The notes beneath the pieces are model-generated. The model was given only the letters and a program-made list of their open reading frames with translations. It was not told the DNA's origin and made no database searches. DNA of 37,436 nt, from the NCBI GenBank assembly GCA_008000375.1, contig SMOI01000301.1, positions 1 through 37,436 on the forward strand, in the 5' to 3' direction. Below are positions 19,676-30,644 of this stretch, piece by piece. Position 1 is the stretch's first letter; every line of letters begins with the position of its first letter. Position numbers and translations under genes: made by a program. Origin of the DNA: Poteriospumella lacustris. Its lineage: Eukaryota > Sar > Chrysophyceae > Chromulinales > Dinobryaceae.

Positions 19676-20248
19676 ATCTCATTCCACCATCATTCGCTTC
19701 GCCTCTAATTCATCGGGAAGCTGTCTGACGGATTTATTTGTTTCAAGTATTTTTCGTAGCTGGCACATGACGCGTATCTGACCACAGGTGACAGGTCTGG
19801 GGGGTCTGTTGATGTGCAACTGCTGTTGTTTTGTTTTTCCTTGTGTTTCTTTCCATTCCTGTCGTTTGTGCTCGATCCCACGCAATTACTATGGCATAAA
19901 CCGCGTACATATTTGTTGTGGGGGTCATTGACCATCGAAAAGTTCATCTCATTATTCAGTTTGGTACAAAGACAAGCCAAGTAGCAACCGCGCGAAACAG
20001 TTCATTCACCATGTTTTTTATAAGTATTATCGGCCCCGTTGGATCTACGCATTGGAATCCCCCAATTCACAAGAATATAGGAGTTTTTCTCTTCGCTTTC
20101 ACACCTTTGGCGGCGGGTCGGGAACCGTGTTTGCAAACACCAGTGCTGACGCTACTTTGCACTGTAGCGTATGCAGTACAGCCGCACACAGAGTGCAAAA
20201 TCGTGACGATGCACTCCCTTGTGTCGAATGTAAGCTACTCGCTGGTGC
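19676..20248. other. Convergent intergenic region
   Basis: About 570 bp between two convergent genes, so mainly 3' UTRs. Several ORFs of 60-150 codons cross it in both directions with no family features, so I annotate none. Confidence 0.5.
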
Positions 20249-21589
20249 TCACTTTATGCTGCCATTTAGACGGCGCGGGTGGACGCCATGTGGATGGTGG
20301 TCACCAGACCGACGCAGCATCGTCAGGTAGCTCCAGAGTTTGGACACAACCAACAAGACTGTGAGGACGATTCCGGTCGTAAGAAAGACAAGATATCGAA
20401 AGAATGGCCGAGTTTCGAATCGCAAACGTAGCAATAAATACAACTGGTACCCTTCATCGACCAACTGACTCGTTGGATAAGTCGCTGATGAGGAGCTCTC
20501 TTCCTGAGTTGAAAGTGTCTGGTGGCTATGTATTTGTGGATACATGGTGACAGGACCGCCCACATCGAAGGAAAATGGTAGAGGTTGGAAATATGAGTGA
20601 AAGTGATCGTAGCACCATTGTTCATAGGGGGTCCATACGGCAGAGGAAGGGGATTGAAACTTCTGTCGTAAGAACGAAGTGCAATAGGTCTTCCCCTGAC
20701 GCCGTCGCAACTCGTCAATCATCAGAAACGTCTCAGATAGAGCAGTAGAATTAGCTGCTTGTGGACTTATCCATAACCAACGACTACAAAGAGCGGCGTA
20801 AAGTATGGCGACGCTTCTGTGTGTCTCGAAGGAGGAAGGTGCGAACTGAACTTGTTTCGGTCCATCGTATATTGCCAGAATATTGCTGTCAGAGCTGAAA
20901 CGGACAGAGACAGCTCTTGCTTTGTTAACGACAGTGTCACTGTCACTCAAAAGATACATTGATTTCTGGGGCCAATCAATGGAACCCATCCCATCAACGG
21001 TGTTCCAGACATCCCGGACCACGCGTTGCACGTGCGAATCTGTCACGTTGATCTCCAAAAATCTCTCGGAAACTGCAAGTTCTTGTTGACGAATAAGGTT
21101 TGATGGATCCTTCGATACTCGTGATTCGCATAAGTACACACGTCGCTTGTACGTTGATTTGCGATCAAGCATAATGGCTAGCTTTTCGTCTCCCCACGAC
21201 ATGCACTGATCGATATGCTTGTTGACTTGATCAGGGTTTAGAGTCCGGCAAACAAGATTGGGATCATCGCTAAACATTTGGCAAATTGGGGTAGCCATTG
21301 GCTGAGGATTTTTCTGAGTCGTTGTGGTACAAGATATGACGAGCAGAGTTCTCTTGTATGCTTTTGCCAGATGAAAGGCGCCGTTAAGTAAACGCAGTTT
21401 TGCCCAAATATTATATGGTCGTGCTTCATCTAAATCATTCTCTCTGTGGCAGCTTTCATCGACAAACACAAGTTTATGAGGGCTTGATTTGCTCAACAAA
21501 TTCCAATGATGAAGATGGAACACAAGAAAACTGACAGTGATAAAGGCAACGGCGGCAAAGAGCCAGCGTTGCTTGACCATTACAACCAT
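20249..21589 (-). CDS. Unrecognised protein with membrane segments at both ends
   Basis: Single-exon frame. From the ATG at 21587-21589 it encodes 446 residues; an upstream in-frame ATG at 21704-21706 would add 39. The start MVVMVKQRW is followed by a signal anchor (LFAAVAFITVSFLVF). A large hydrophilic domain with about ten Cys follows. A second membrane span (FFRYLVFLTTGIVLTVLLVV) lies about 35 residues before the end, with a basic His-rich tail. Topology is probably lumenal or extracellular between two spans, with both ends cytosolic. NxS/T sites (NVT, NST) support lumenal exposure. The size and signal anchor recall Golgi glycosyltransferases, but I see no DxD or other diagnostic motif, so no function is assigned. 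Confidence 0.7.
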   Translation of the reverse strand: MVVMVKQRWLFAAVAFITVSFLVFHLHHWNLLSKSSPHKLVFVDESCHRENDLDEARPYNIWAKLRLLNGAFHLAKAYKRTLLVISCTTTTQKNPQPMATPICQMFSDDPNLVCRTLNPDQVNKHIDQCMSWGDEKLAIMLDRKSTYKRRVYLCESRVSKDPSNLIRQQELAVSERFLEINVTDSHVQRVVRDVWNTVDGMGSIDWPQKSMYLLSDSDTVVNKARAVSVRFSSDSNILAIYDGPKQVQFAPSSFETHRSVAILYAALCSRWLWISPQAANSTALSETFLMIDELRRRQGKTYCTSFLRQKFQSPSSAVWTPYEQWCYDHFHSYFQPLPFSFDVGGPVTMYPQIHSHQTLSTQEESSSSATYPTSQLVDEGYQLYLLLRLRFETRPFFRYLVFLTTGIVLTVLLVVSKLWSYLTMLRRSGDHHPHGVHPRRLNGSIK

Positions 21590-21911
21590 AGTGAACACAT
21601 CCCCACACAAATATGTCCTTGAATTAATGCGTCTCAAATCATTTGTGTTGTTGGTCTTTAAGTTTCCTATGGTTGACAAAGGCATACAGTGAGTTCCGAG
21701 TTCCATTCATTCAGTTCATCACTTCATCACCGTTGGCGTAAATAAACTTGAAACGCTCCGTTGCCGACCGTTACAAGAAAACGACATTGACGTGCCCTCG
21801 TTGATGATCCATCGATCAAAAGAAAAACCTCAATCAACAGGAAAGGAAGTTCAAAAGCATCTACAATCATAATTCATTGTGGCAGAAGATATCCTCAAGT
21901 TGTCTGTTGTC
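21590..21911. promoter_or_regulatory. Divergent promoter, two-span protein / TPR gene
   Basis: About 320 bp between divergent starts, partly coding if the upstream ATG at 21706 is used. It carries GACGTGCCCTC at 21789-21799, identical to a word upstream of the permease gene. Confidence 0.4.
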
Positions 21912-24900
21912 ATGGATGCAGAGGAGGCCCAATTTTTGTCACGATCGAAGTTATCGGAGTATCGAAATCGGGTGAATCATTATGTTGTTCTCGATAGACC
22001 TGTAACATCGTCGGGCAAACGCCTCACGCCGATCGAAAAGGCGGAACTTCTTGAATCATTGGCAACTCTGGAGTTTTATGAAGGCAATTGGCATCAGGCA
22101 GTGCAAAGTTTTCGCCAATCACTCACAGACTTCGATGAAGTGGAGGAGAGAAGAATACCCGAACAACTTGTGAGTTCGCATATATTGGTAAGAAGTCATT
22201 TCTTTATCCACAGATGAAGCTATTCGCACTCTAATGTGCATATGTCTCAGTTTGGTGTAGCGCAATTTAAAACGGGTGAACTCGAAAGCGCCCTGCTTTC
22301 CATGGAAAAGGCCGCCCAATTAGCCAAAGAAAAAGCCCTTCCTCGGCACACCGCAAAGGCTCTCTGCAACCGAGCGGTAATTTGCTGCAGACTAAGCCGC
22401 TTTTTGGAAGCAATTGCTCTCTGTCGTCAGGCCATTGAGGCTTCTGCAGAAGTCAATTACGTAGGCTCATTCGAGCACCTACAATACGCTCGCGTACTGG
22501 TCCATGCCTACATCAAGATTCGTGACTACGAAAAGGCCGAAAATGTCGTTGAATCGTTCGCGTTCTCTAAAGATGGTGAGTTGTGGAATGAGAGAATGAA
22601 TACCGTTGAAATCCTTTGCTCACCCTTCGTTTGTGATGTATGTTCGTAGAGAAGATCCTTCTTCTGGGTGGCGTGTACTTTTCGGCAGGCCTCATCGCGA
22701 AAGCGGGAGAGATCTTGTTCAAGCTGATTGGGGCACAGCAAAATCAGCAAAATACAATTACAGAAGGAGGGAAACGATCGTCGATCGTGAATGCTGATGC
22801 CCTGGACAAAGCCATTGACAGTATTGGCCACGACCTGGAGCAGTGGAGTATCGCTGAATCGAAATCCGAAGCAGACTCCTTGCAAGAAAATAGCGCCGTG
22901 GAGGATCCAGAAGTCGTTCAACGCCGATTGGAGGAAGAAAATCAGTTCATTGTGAAAATTGAACGGATTGTGGAGCGGTCGATCATGTTGTACAACTCCA
23001 GTCTGTTCATGCCACATCAACCTGCCCCCGACAAAGGCGCCAAACTGAAAAATGCCAACAAAGCAGAACCACCATTGGCACTCTCCGCGCCAGCATTGCA
23101 ACAGAATCTGCAACAAAGTCAACGATTACAACAGTTGGCTATGGATTCCTTGAAAATGTTTGTCCGGAAACTGCGCAAACGTCGCAGTTTAGCCTACGAC
23201 GATCGCCAGTACGACGCCTTTGAGAATGTCCCGTGGAACATGTGCCCAGATCTTCTGTCCAATGATTTGTACATGTATCCTGCCGTGTGTTGGGCTATTT
23301 TACTGCAAGCCAACGCCGAACGCTTTTTGCAAGACAGTGTGCAGTTTTCGCACGGATTGAAGATCCAGCGGGGTGACGTCGTCCTGTCCACCGAAGATTA
23401 CCAAGAGCAGTTGGATTCGATGGAAGCCTTTTTCGCAAAGGCCATTCAAGTCATTGAAGCCGCACGCTTTCATGGTGGATACGAAGCGGTGGATGAAGAA
23501 TCCCCCGGAAAAGGAGGAAGAAGAAATCGATCGGTGATCGGCAAAAACAGTGTGTTTGGCGAGGAAGAAGCGATCAAAAATGCGGCAGCCGAATTGGCAA
23601 CCTCGGTGGGTGGAGGATCATCACCGATGAAAGGTAGTGTGTTACTATCACCACCTCCTCCGAAAGATTCCCCCACCGTTGAACCCAAAACACGCCATGG
23701 TAGCACCATGTCTCGTCCCAGTAAGCGTGGAAGTGCAGCGATTACTCGTCGTGGAACGGCTACGACGGGTGCCAAGTCCACTGTCGCTCAAAGCAACGAA
23801 GAAAAAGCACCCGACGAACCACCATCCGATCCGTCGACGGAAGCCGATGCGACCACCGTCATCACGAAGATGACTAGCATGGACATGCATCTGGCCGATA
23901 CGATTGACACGTCGTTGTTGAAGGATGTGTATTTGAATGTGAAGCAACTGGTGAGCATGGACAATGACATGCGCACCAATCGCTTCGTGATGTCGACGGC
24001 GAATAAGTCGTTGGTTCGACAAGGCGTCACTGAGTTCAATCCATGGACGGGACAGTTGGGCGCGACGACGCTTCTTCCTTCCATTTTTCCAACGACCAAT
24101 ACCGGTGTCAAGACGGAGGATCGTCCATCGAACGCCGTCGGGCAAATACGTGATCCCGACAGTTTATCCGATTCCCCCAATAAAAAGGGTGTACAAGTCG
24201 CCTACAAACCGAAGCAAGATGATCCCTTGTCGTTGCGCAGTGAAATGGTACCCACGAAATCGACGTTTGGCATCGAAGAAGCCTCCAGTTGGATCCAATG
24301 GGCTCTAGGTGCGGTCGGTGGTATTTCGTTGGGCTTCTTGGGGCACAGCTGTATGTCGGCCGAAGAATTGATGGCCTGTGTCACCGCAGACAATGAACCA
24401 AAGAAATCCAAAGTCGATGCGTTGAATGAAGCATCGTCTACCAGTGGTCCTCGTTTGACCGAAGCCTTTTTGATTGAAATTCGAAACCGTTTGTTGGAAG
24501 TGGACACCAAATTGACGTTGACCGATGAAATCGATGTCACGGGAGAGGAAGACATGGCCGTTACGGAGCCAACCATCATCGGCGAAGGTGATGCAGCGGC
24601 TACAGGAACCGGTCCCGGAACGGGAACGGGTACGACAGCGGATGCAACCACCTCTGCCGATACCACCGTAGCCAAGAAGAAGCGACGCGGGGATCATTTA
24701 TTGACCTTACCCAATGGTCAATTAGAAACGCGCATCTTGCTGCTCTTCGCACTGGTGAAAGTCACCGCCGAGTTGCATTGGAAGAAAGAATTGCTTCCGT
24801 CGCTGCTTCAGTTGGAGAAAACCTTTGAAATTCTCCGACAACGGTATGGTGCATCGATTGCGTATCGCTACGAACTGTTGATCTATGGCACGATGATTCA

Positions 24901-25483
24901 AAAGTTCCGGTTGGAGTATGACCAGTGGCTGCTGTTGTCCTCAGACGTCATGAGTGACGGAGAACGTGCTGAAGTACTGATGCTGCAAATTCTGCCTCGT
25001 GCGAAGAAGTACTACCAAACGGCCGTGGAGATGATGACCATCATGCAAGCGGTGAATTCGAACCCCTTGGATCCCATGGCCAGGGACAATGGGCAAATGT
25101 ATCTGCTGAAGGATGCCGTTCGACGGCTTACGAATGTGTACATAGGTGTGGGGAATATTCCAGTGAAAATTCAACCGCCTGGGCAGAATGCATCGTATGG
25201 CAGCAAGAAGAAGCCTCCGACAAATGAACCTCCGCCGGCACCGACCATTCAACCGCCCGGTACAGTGGAGGAATTGGAGCGGTTTTCAGAGAAAGAAGTG
25301 GAAGACAAAGAGAAAAATGACCTGAAATGGCTGCAAAAGTTTGGTAGAGCGAGAGCACAAGCAATTTACAGGAAATTTAAGAGCGAGTTTGGTGGGAAGA
25401 CCTTGTCTCCCCCTCGTTCGGCGAGCATACGGCCAGATAGTGGAGCGGCGGCAGCGGCAGCTACCGTTAAAGTTTCCTTTTAA
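21912..25483 (+). CDS. TPR protein with long disordered central region
   Basis: Exons 21912-22169, 22251-22575 and 22650-25483 (introns 81 and 74 bp) give 1,138 residues. The first ATG of the frame is 21912. Residues about 45-200 contain TPR-like helix pairs (LESLATLEFYEGNWHQAVQSF, FGVAQFKTGELESALLSMEKA, ALCNRAVICCRLSRFLEAIAL, ARVLVHAYIKIRDYEKAENV). A helical region around 240-460 follows. Then comes a low-complexity, Ser/Thr/Pro/Lys-rich stretch (about 500-860) with a Gly/Thr repeat (TGTGPGTGTGTT). A further helical block (about 890-1040) resembles more TPR-type helices (LRQRYGASIAYRYELLIYGTMI). The C-terminus is Pro-rich, then basic. It is probably a scaffold; no named family is recognised. 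The first intron is inferred from frame and TPR continuity. Confidence 0.7.
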
Positions 25484-26001
25484 ACAGGGTCGTTGTTCTG
25501 TTGTTGTTTCATGGTTAAGAATCAAGAGTATATTGATGTGATTGGTCTTTTTTTCTGTAAAAAATAAAGAAGAGGACAACTATCTTCCTGGTGTCTTCCA
25601 TCTTCGACTGAGACCAAGCTCCAACGCTACCCCATACCCACTGAATTTGTATATGTGTATGCCTATGTGTATGTATACCTTTTACAATTACGGAAAAATA
25701 TACACCAAACGAAGTCTACCTAGCAATGGAGAATTGGGTAGTGCTAACATCGGTTCGCAAAGGCATTCATCATTTGACAGCAGAACCTTTTGTTGATAGC
25801 GAAGTAATGGCAAAGAAAAGGCGTTACAAAAATCGATGCGCAGGAAGTTTCGGCGGTGTGGCCAAGCTGTGACAAAAAGTGGCGGCGATGAATGAAAGAA
25901 GAAGTCAAATTGTATGATCACAGTAACACTTTGTCGTATTGGAGGGGAATTCATTGTCATATCTACAGATCTTTTGTTGCGTGTCCATCATCGACGAAGG
26001 A
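25484..26001. other. Intergenic region between TPR and ADCK2-like genes
   Basis: About 520 bp. AAATAAAG near 25561-25568 could be the polyadenylation signal of the TPR gene. The frame of the next gene is open back to 25939 but without an ATG before 26002. Nothing else seen. Confidence 0.45.
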
Positions 26002-27773
26002 ATGTGGGGCAATGCATCAACTATTCGTCGATTGGCTTCCCAAAAAAAGCATCAACTACTGAATCTAGCCAGTGCAAGCAGTAAAAGAGCCCCTTCACGA
26101 CCAAGTAGTTCTTTCGTATGTGGTGGAGCAGCTGCAATTTCCACGACGATGGTTGCCCAGTATTCGCTCTCTGAAAACTTACTTGCACAGTGCGATGCCG
26201 TGGCAGAATACGTCGACGATTCCTACAAAGTTCTAAGAATACGAGCCGAAGCCACAATAGTGATCCCGTCGATTTGGGAATCATACTGGGAGTGGGTTTC
26301 GACGGTAGTTTCCCGATTACTGACATTGATTGCGGCATACTTCCCATCGGCAGTGGCCTTGCCGCTCTTGCTTCATCCGGACGAGAAGTATCGCGAATGT
26401 TGGTGGAAGCTTTTCACTGCTGCCATTCAATCAAGTGGACCCTGCAGTGTAAAACTAGCACAATGGGCATCCACGCGAACAGACCTCTTTCCTGAAGTCG
26501 TATGCCGACATTTCAAAGATTTACAGTCCAACCAGGATCAACCGAATTGGGACGACATCGAAAGAGTTTTCGTCCACCATTACGGTCCTGATTGGAATGA
26601 AAAGCTGCAACTAGAACGTGATATTGAGGGGAACATCAAAGTTCTTGGAGGTGGCTGCGTCGCGAAAGTTCTCCGAGGCAAACTGACATCGGCAGATCCC
26701 AAGTTGAACGGCAGTGACATTGCGGTGAAAGTGATCCATCGCAACGTGAAGAAAAGCATCCTGGCCGATTTGGCGCTTCTCCGATCGTTTGCAAGCATCT
26801 TGGAGTCATGTGTTCCCAGTATCAAGCAGATTTCGTTGTTGGACAGTGTCGAAGAGTTTTCACGGATGATGCTAGAACAAGTCGATATGCGTACCGAAGC
26901 GCGTCATTTGGATCGTTTCCGGAAGAATTTTAACGAAACTCAATGTGGAAAAGCCTACGACGACATGATATTGCATGGAAAAATTGCCGCCAACATTCAT
27001 TTCCCTGCTCCGTATTGGGAGTACACCAACGAAGATGTGCTGGTAGAGTCGTATACACCCGGTGACCTGATCCGTGATTACATGGTCCTTGCCGATGCGA
27101 AGCATAAGAAAGAAATCGCCAGCATTGGATTACACACGATTTTCAAGATGATTTTCTTGGACAACTTCATTCATGCAGGTACGTGTGCGTGTGTGTGTGT
27201 GTGTCGCTCGGTGGTGTCGCCTGGTCCCATTCTAACGCTGCGGCGGTGTTCGTTCGTTCCTGTGTGTCTGTGTTAGATCTGCACCCTGGAAATATAGTTT
27301 TGTTGCCAACGATGGACAGCCAAGCCCATTTGGCATTCATTGATGCCGGTTTAGCCGTGGAGCTTGAGAAAGAAGATCGCCGGAACTTGGTGGATTTGTT
27401 CAAAGCGGTGATTCACAACGATGGTTATGCAGTGGGGAAATTGATGATCGATCGGTCACGAGACGCTTCGAAAGTCATTGATGGCGACATCTTCGCTGCA
27501 GAAATGAAGGCAGTGGTGAATGAAGTGCATCAAGTAGGTCTGGACTTAGGCAAGATCAGTATCAGTCAACTACTGCAGCGGGTATTGATGCTGTGCTATC
27601 AACATCAAGTGAAATTGGAGCCTCGGTATGCGACGGTCATCATCGCCCTTGGGGTGGTGGAAGGATTAGGTCGTCAACTTGACCCTGAAGTGGATATTCT
27701 TAAACGTGCAGCACCTTATGTCATGAAGGCTTCTCTAATGCTGGCCGGTGACTATCTGATGCACAAGGCATAA
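26002..27773 (+). CDS. ABC1/UbiB (ADCK2-like) atypical kinase, probably mitochondrial
   Basis: Exons 26002-27178 and 27277-27773 (intron 27179-27276) give 557 residues. The start MWGNASTIRRLASQKKH and following Ser/Arg/Lys-rich region suit a mitochondrial presequence. Family motifs: the KxGQ element as SVKLAQWASTRTDLFP, LGGGCVAKVLRGKL (replacing the Ala-rich loop), IAVKVIHRNV with the probable catalytic Lys, LVESYTPGDLI, the catalytic loop HADLHPGN spanning the splice (the Asp codon is split), and FIDAGL in place of DFG. The WASTR and IDAGL variants are those I associate with the ADCK2 branch. UbiB/COQ8 proteins support coenzyme Q and lipid metabolism through ATPase or kinase-like activity; ADCK2 is linked to mitochondrial lipid and CoQ homeostasis in animals. 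The KxGQ glycine is Ala here. Confidence 0.9.
27189..27204. repeat. (GT)8 microsatellite in ADCK2-like intron
   Basis: Eight GT dinucleotides directly follow the 5' splice site of the only intron of the ADCK2-like gene. The repeat may partly explain why this intron (98 bp) is longer than others in the window. Confidence 0.8.
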
Positions 27774-28214
27774 TAATCACATTGAATCAGTGCTTTGCCC
27801 CCGATTCCCCTCTCCTCTATTTAAATTTAGCTATCCGTTCAGCGAGTTTTCATGTTTCCTCACTCGGATATGGTGCTCTAAAGCTGATGAGATAGCCACC
27901 ATTGATCTTCGTACTCTCTGTAAATGGATAACAATGCCGTTCGTCACCTGCGACTCGAAATTTGTAACGCCTTCTGCCGTTTCACCCGTGCGCCTGGTGC
28001 GTCTTGTCTGCAACGGAAGCACCGAAAAGACGAAAAGATGACAAAAGAAGTTGTGATGCAACTGTTCCACCTATCGCACATTATTGAGTGGGAAGTGTTG
28101 ATCACCAACTCATAGAAGAATAAAAAAGAAACGGAAGATCCAGCTTGAGGGGTGTGAAAATGTTTTTCTACTAGATTTCATCGCTGTTGTCGAGTAACAT
28201 AGTGTGCAATCAGT
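27774..28214. other. Intergenic region before lebercilin-like gene
   Basis: About 440 bp. A 63-codon ATG frame at 27924-28115 has balanced composition but no family features and lies just upstream of the next gene, so I do not call it. The region otherwise holds the 3' UTR of the ADCK2-like gene and the promoter of the next. Confidence 0.4.
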
Positions 28215-30401
28215 ATGTCGAGTAAGAAGAAACCATCGCCAAAGAAGGGCACGGGGGATAGCGCTCGGAAGTTTACCATTATTGACAGAAATCGACAACC
28301 TTCCGCGCCGACAGTATCTGGTAATTCTGCTGGCAAACCTCGGACCGTATCAACTGATGAAGATTTGCATTATTCCGACGATTTCGATGAGCATGATATC
28401 CCTCAGGACTCGAACAATCCGCTGTTCTTTGTGGGAACCTCTATCGATGAGTTGATTCATCCTCTTGACGAGTTCACCGACCAAGTTCATGATGGAAGTC
28501 ATGACCACGACGATGAGGAAGACATCTACGACGAATCATTCGACAACGCATCGCTACCTACTAGTCCAACCAAATACCGCAGTGAACACAAAGATAAAGA
28601 CGGCACTTCTGATGAGGAGGACAAAGATTTACGCCAATTGTCGAGTGTCACGTTCGGCGAGGAAGACAGTGACATTCCGTACGAACCCAACAGCAACAGT
28701 GATGTTCGCGGGTCTTCCGCCCATCGGGCAAGTTCCCAACAAACGGTCAAACGTGTATTCACCGCTCCGAAGCACCGAATGATCGTCACACCAGCACGTT
28801 CTGTCGCATCTTCCAATGGTCGATCTCAATCGCAGCCGGACAGCAACTCACAGCGATCGCGTATTCCGCGACCTCCGAAATCCGATGAACCACGATCATC
28901 GAAGGCGGTCAAAGCGGGTGTGAAGTTTGAGCGGATACGTATCGGTGGCGCTCCAAGTGGAAGCACTTCTCCTCGCGCAGCTATCAAAGCGGATCCTTCC
29001 CTTCCAACGGTTGGAGATGCGTCGAAAAGTGTCGCGTCGTCGCATTATGCGAGTAGCAAGGGAACGCTTCCGACGAAAGGCAGCAGTACCGTGGTGACGA
29101 CCAAATACGGTGCACCCAGTGATCATGGCAGTATATTTCATGCACAGCAGCGTTGGCATGAAGCGGAATTACAGCGTCAATTGCAAGTGGCGAACAAGCG
29201 AGTGGAAGACTATCGTCGGGCCAACGAGATATTGCAAGAGAAATTGGATGCCTCCAACGTGCAAGTGACCATGGATCAACTCAAATACGAATTGGCATCC
29301 AAGAACAGACAAATCAAAGAATTGCAGAAAGAAAACCACGATTTAAAGTTTCTGGCTCGGTATCAACAAAAGGAGCTGGTGGATCAAGACCTGAAAGACA
29401 ACTACGATACGAAGATGTCCCAAGAAAAGTACATCGAACTTCTCTCCCTACACATCAGCAAGTTGCGTCAACGGGTAGCAGAACAACGGGTGGCCGAAGA
29501 AAAGCACATCGAAGATTGGGAAGCGTCACAGAGTACCATCAAGAAATTACGTGGCAAAATCACCAAGCTGAAACGTACGATCGACCAACAAAAGGAAGAG
29601 CTCAGTGACCTAAAGGCACCTGCCGTCGCGGCGACGGATGAAGACAACCAGACATTGGCAAATGAATCCACAATGGCTCCTCCGTCTGAAGTGCCAGTAT
29701 CTGCCACAGCATCCGTAGGGAATATGTCCTCGCTGCTACATGAAGAAGGAAGCTTAGCGAGTCATCTGGCCGACTACGTGGGCAGCAAGGTCGAACGACG
29801 ATATTTGGCCAAAATCCAAGTCCTCAAACGTGACTTGGAAACTGCCCGACACGAAGCGGAAGACGCCACAAGCATGCAAAAGAATCTCGAGCATGAACTA
29901 GAGCGACGTGAGTTGTTGGTCCGACGACAGAACCACGAGCTACGTGACCTCAAAGGCAAATACGAAGAACTCACCGCGCAATACAAACAACTGTTTCATG
30001 GCTGCGAAATGTTCTTGGGCGATTCCTCTGCACGACAAGTCAAGAAACCGGTACCCAAACCACTAACACCTCCACCACCAACTCCCCCAACCGCACCGGA
30101 AGTGATTGTCCCTGTCCTGGAAGCTCCTGTCGTCGCGCCGACGATGGGAAAGGCTGCCATTCTCGCTGGTGACGAAGAAATCTACGACGATGACAGTGGT
30201 GTGGCGGACATTCAAGGAATTGATGTAGATGTGGCCTTTGATCGAGCTCTTTCAACGGAGGAGCCGACGAGCTACTTCTTCCTCACGGAAAGTGAGGATG
30301 TAGTGGCGGAGAGTAATCTGGGCGCATCGGTACCTCAACAGGCTCTCTGTGCCGACACCGCAGAACCCACAGCGACAGAAGCGCTTCTTGTGGAAACTTG
30401 A
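28215..30401 (+). CDS. Coiled-coil protein, lebercilin-like
   Basis: Single exon, 728 residues. A basic start (MSSKKKPSPKKG) leads to an acidic region with HYSDDFDEHDI, a YSDDF-type motif found in several ciliary proteins, then a Ser-rich disordered part to about residue 310. Long coiled coils run from about 315 to 465 (HEAELQRQLQVANKRVEDY; KNRQIKELQKENHDLKFLAR; LARYQQKELVDQDL) and again from about 520 to 600. The ELQKENxxLKxLxxxQxKxL pattern resembles the lebercilin (LCA5) domain, a ciliary coiled-coil protein linked to intraflagellar transport. The C-terminus is Pro-rich then acidic. Coiled coils are poor evidence for homology, so the family call is moderate. If right, it implies a flagellated stage. 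Confidence 0.6.
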   Translation: MSSKKKPSPKKGTGDSARKFTIIDRNRQPSAPTVSGNSAGKPRTVSTDEDLHYSDDFDEHDIPQDSNNPLFFVGTSIDELIHPLDEFTDQVHDGSHDHDDEEDIYDESFDNASLPTSPTKYRSEHKDKDGTSDEEDKDLRQLSSVTFGEEDSDIPYEPNSNSDVRGSSAHRASSQQTVKRVFTAPKHRMIVTPARSVASSNGRSQSQPDSNSQRSRIPRPPKSDEPRSSKAVKAGVKFERIRIGGAPSGSTSPRAAIKADPSLPTVGDASKSVASSHYASSKGTLPTKGSSTVVTTKYGAPSDHGSIFHAQQRWHEAELQRQLQVANKRVEDYRRANEILQEKLDASNVQVTMDQLKYELASKNRQIKELQKENHDLKFLARYQQKELVDQDLKDNYDTKMSQEKYIELLSLHISKLRQRVAEQRVAEEKHIEDWEASQSTIKKLRGKITKLKRTIDQQKEELSDLKAPAVAATDEDNQTLANESTMAPPSEVPVSATASVGNMSSLLHEEGSLASHLADYVGSKVERRYLAKIQVLKRDLETARHEAEDATSMQKNLEHELERRELLVRRQNHELRDLKGKYEELTAQYKQLFHGCEMFLGDSSARQVKKPVPKPLTPPPPTPPTAPEVIVPVLEAPVVAPTMGKAAILAGDEEIYDDDSGVADIQGIDVDVAFDRALSTEEPTSYFFLTESEDVVAESNLGASVPQQALCADTAEPTATEALLVET

Positions 30402-30644
30402 AATGCAGTTCCTTCGAAACATCCAAATGGCTGGCATTGACGATGAGGCTTTCGGGATGTTCGCTAATGAGGAACTATCTGCAGTCCTTCTATTCTCTTT
30501 CTTTTTCTCTTTTCTTTTTGCTCTTTTGTTTGTTTCGCGGCGCCTTGCTGTCGACGCGTCGTTTTAGTATTTTTTGTTTTGTAAGTAGACCCCAGAAATA
30601 TTTCACATTCCAAGTAACGCAAAGTTCTACACAATGCTATGCTT
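30402..30644. other. 3' flank of lebercilin-like gene
   Basis: T-rich stretch (TTCTCTTTCTTTTTCTC around 30492-30508) followed by AT-rich sequence. Consistent with a 3' UTR. No gene seen. Confidence 0.4.

Noticed and set aside
19705-20364. Several ORFs of 70-150 codons between the glycosidase and the two-span gene
   Set aside because: They overlap each other on both strands, have no recognisable features and sit where two 3' UTRs should be.
22640-22649. ATG-initiated start of a separate 947-codon gene at 22640
   Set aside because: TTCGTAG at 22643-22649 is a good acceptor and joins in phase to the TPR exon upstream, so one gene is more likely.
25840-25880. tRNA-like string GGTGTGGCCAAGCTGTG
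   Set aside because: There is no matching B-box or acceptor stem downstream, so it is not a tRNA gene.
27924-28115. 63-codon ORF upstream of the lebercilin-like gene
   Set aside because: Length is within chance expectation, and no motif or second line of support was seen.
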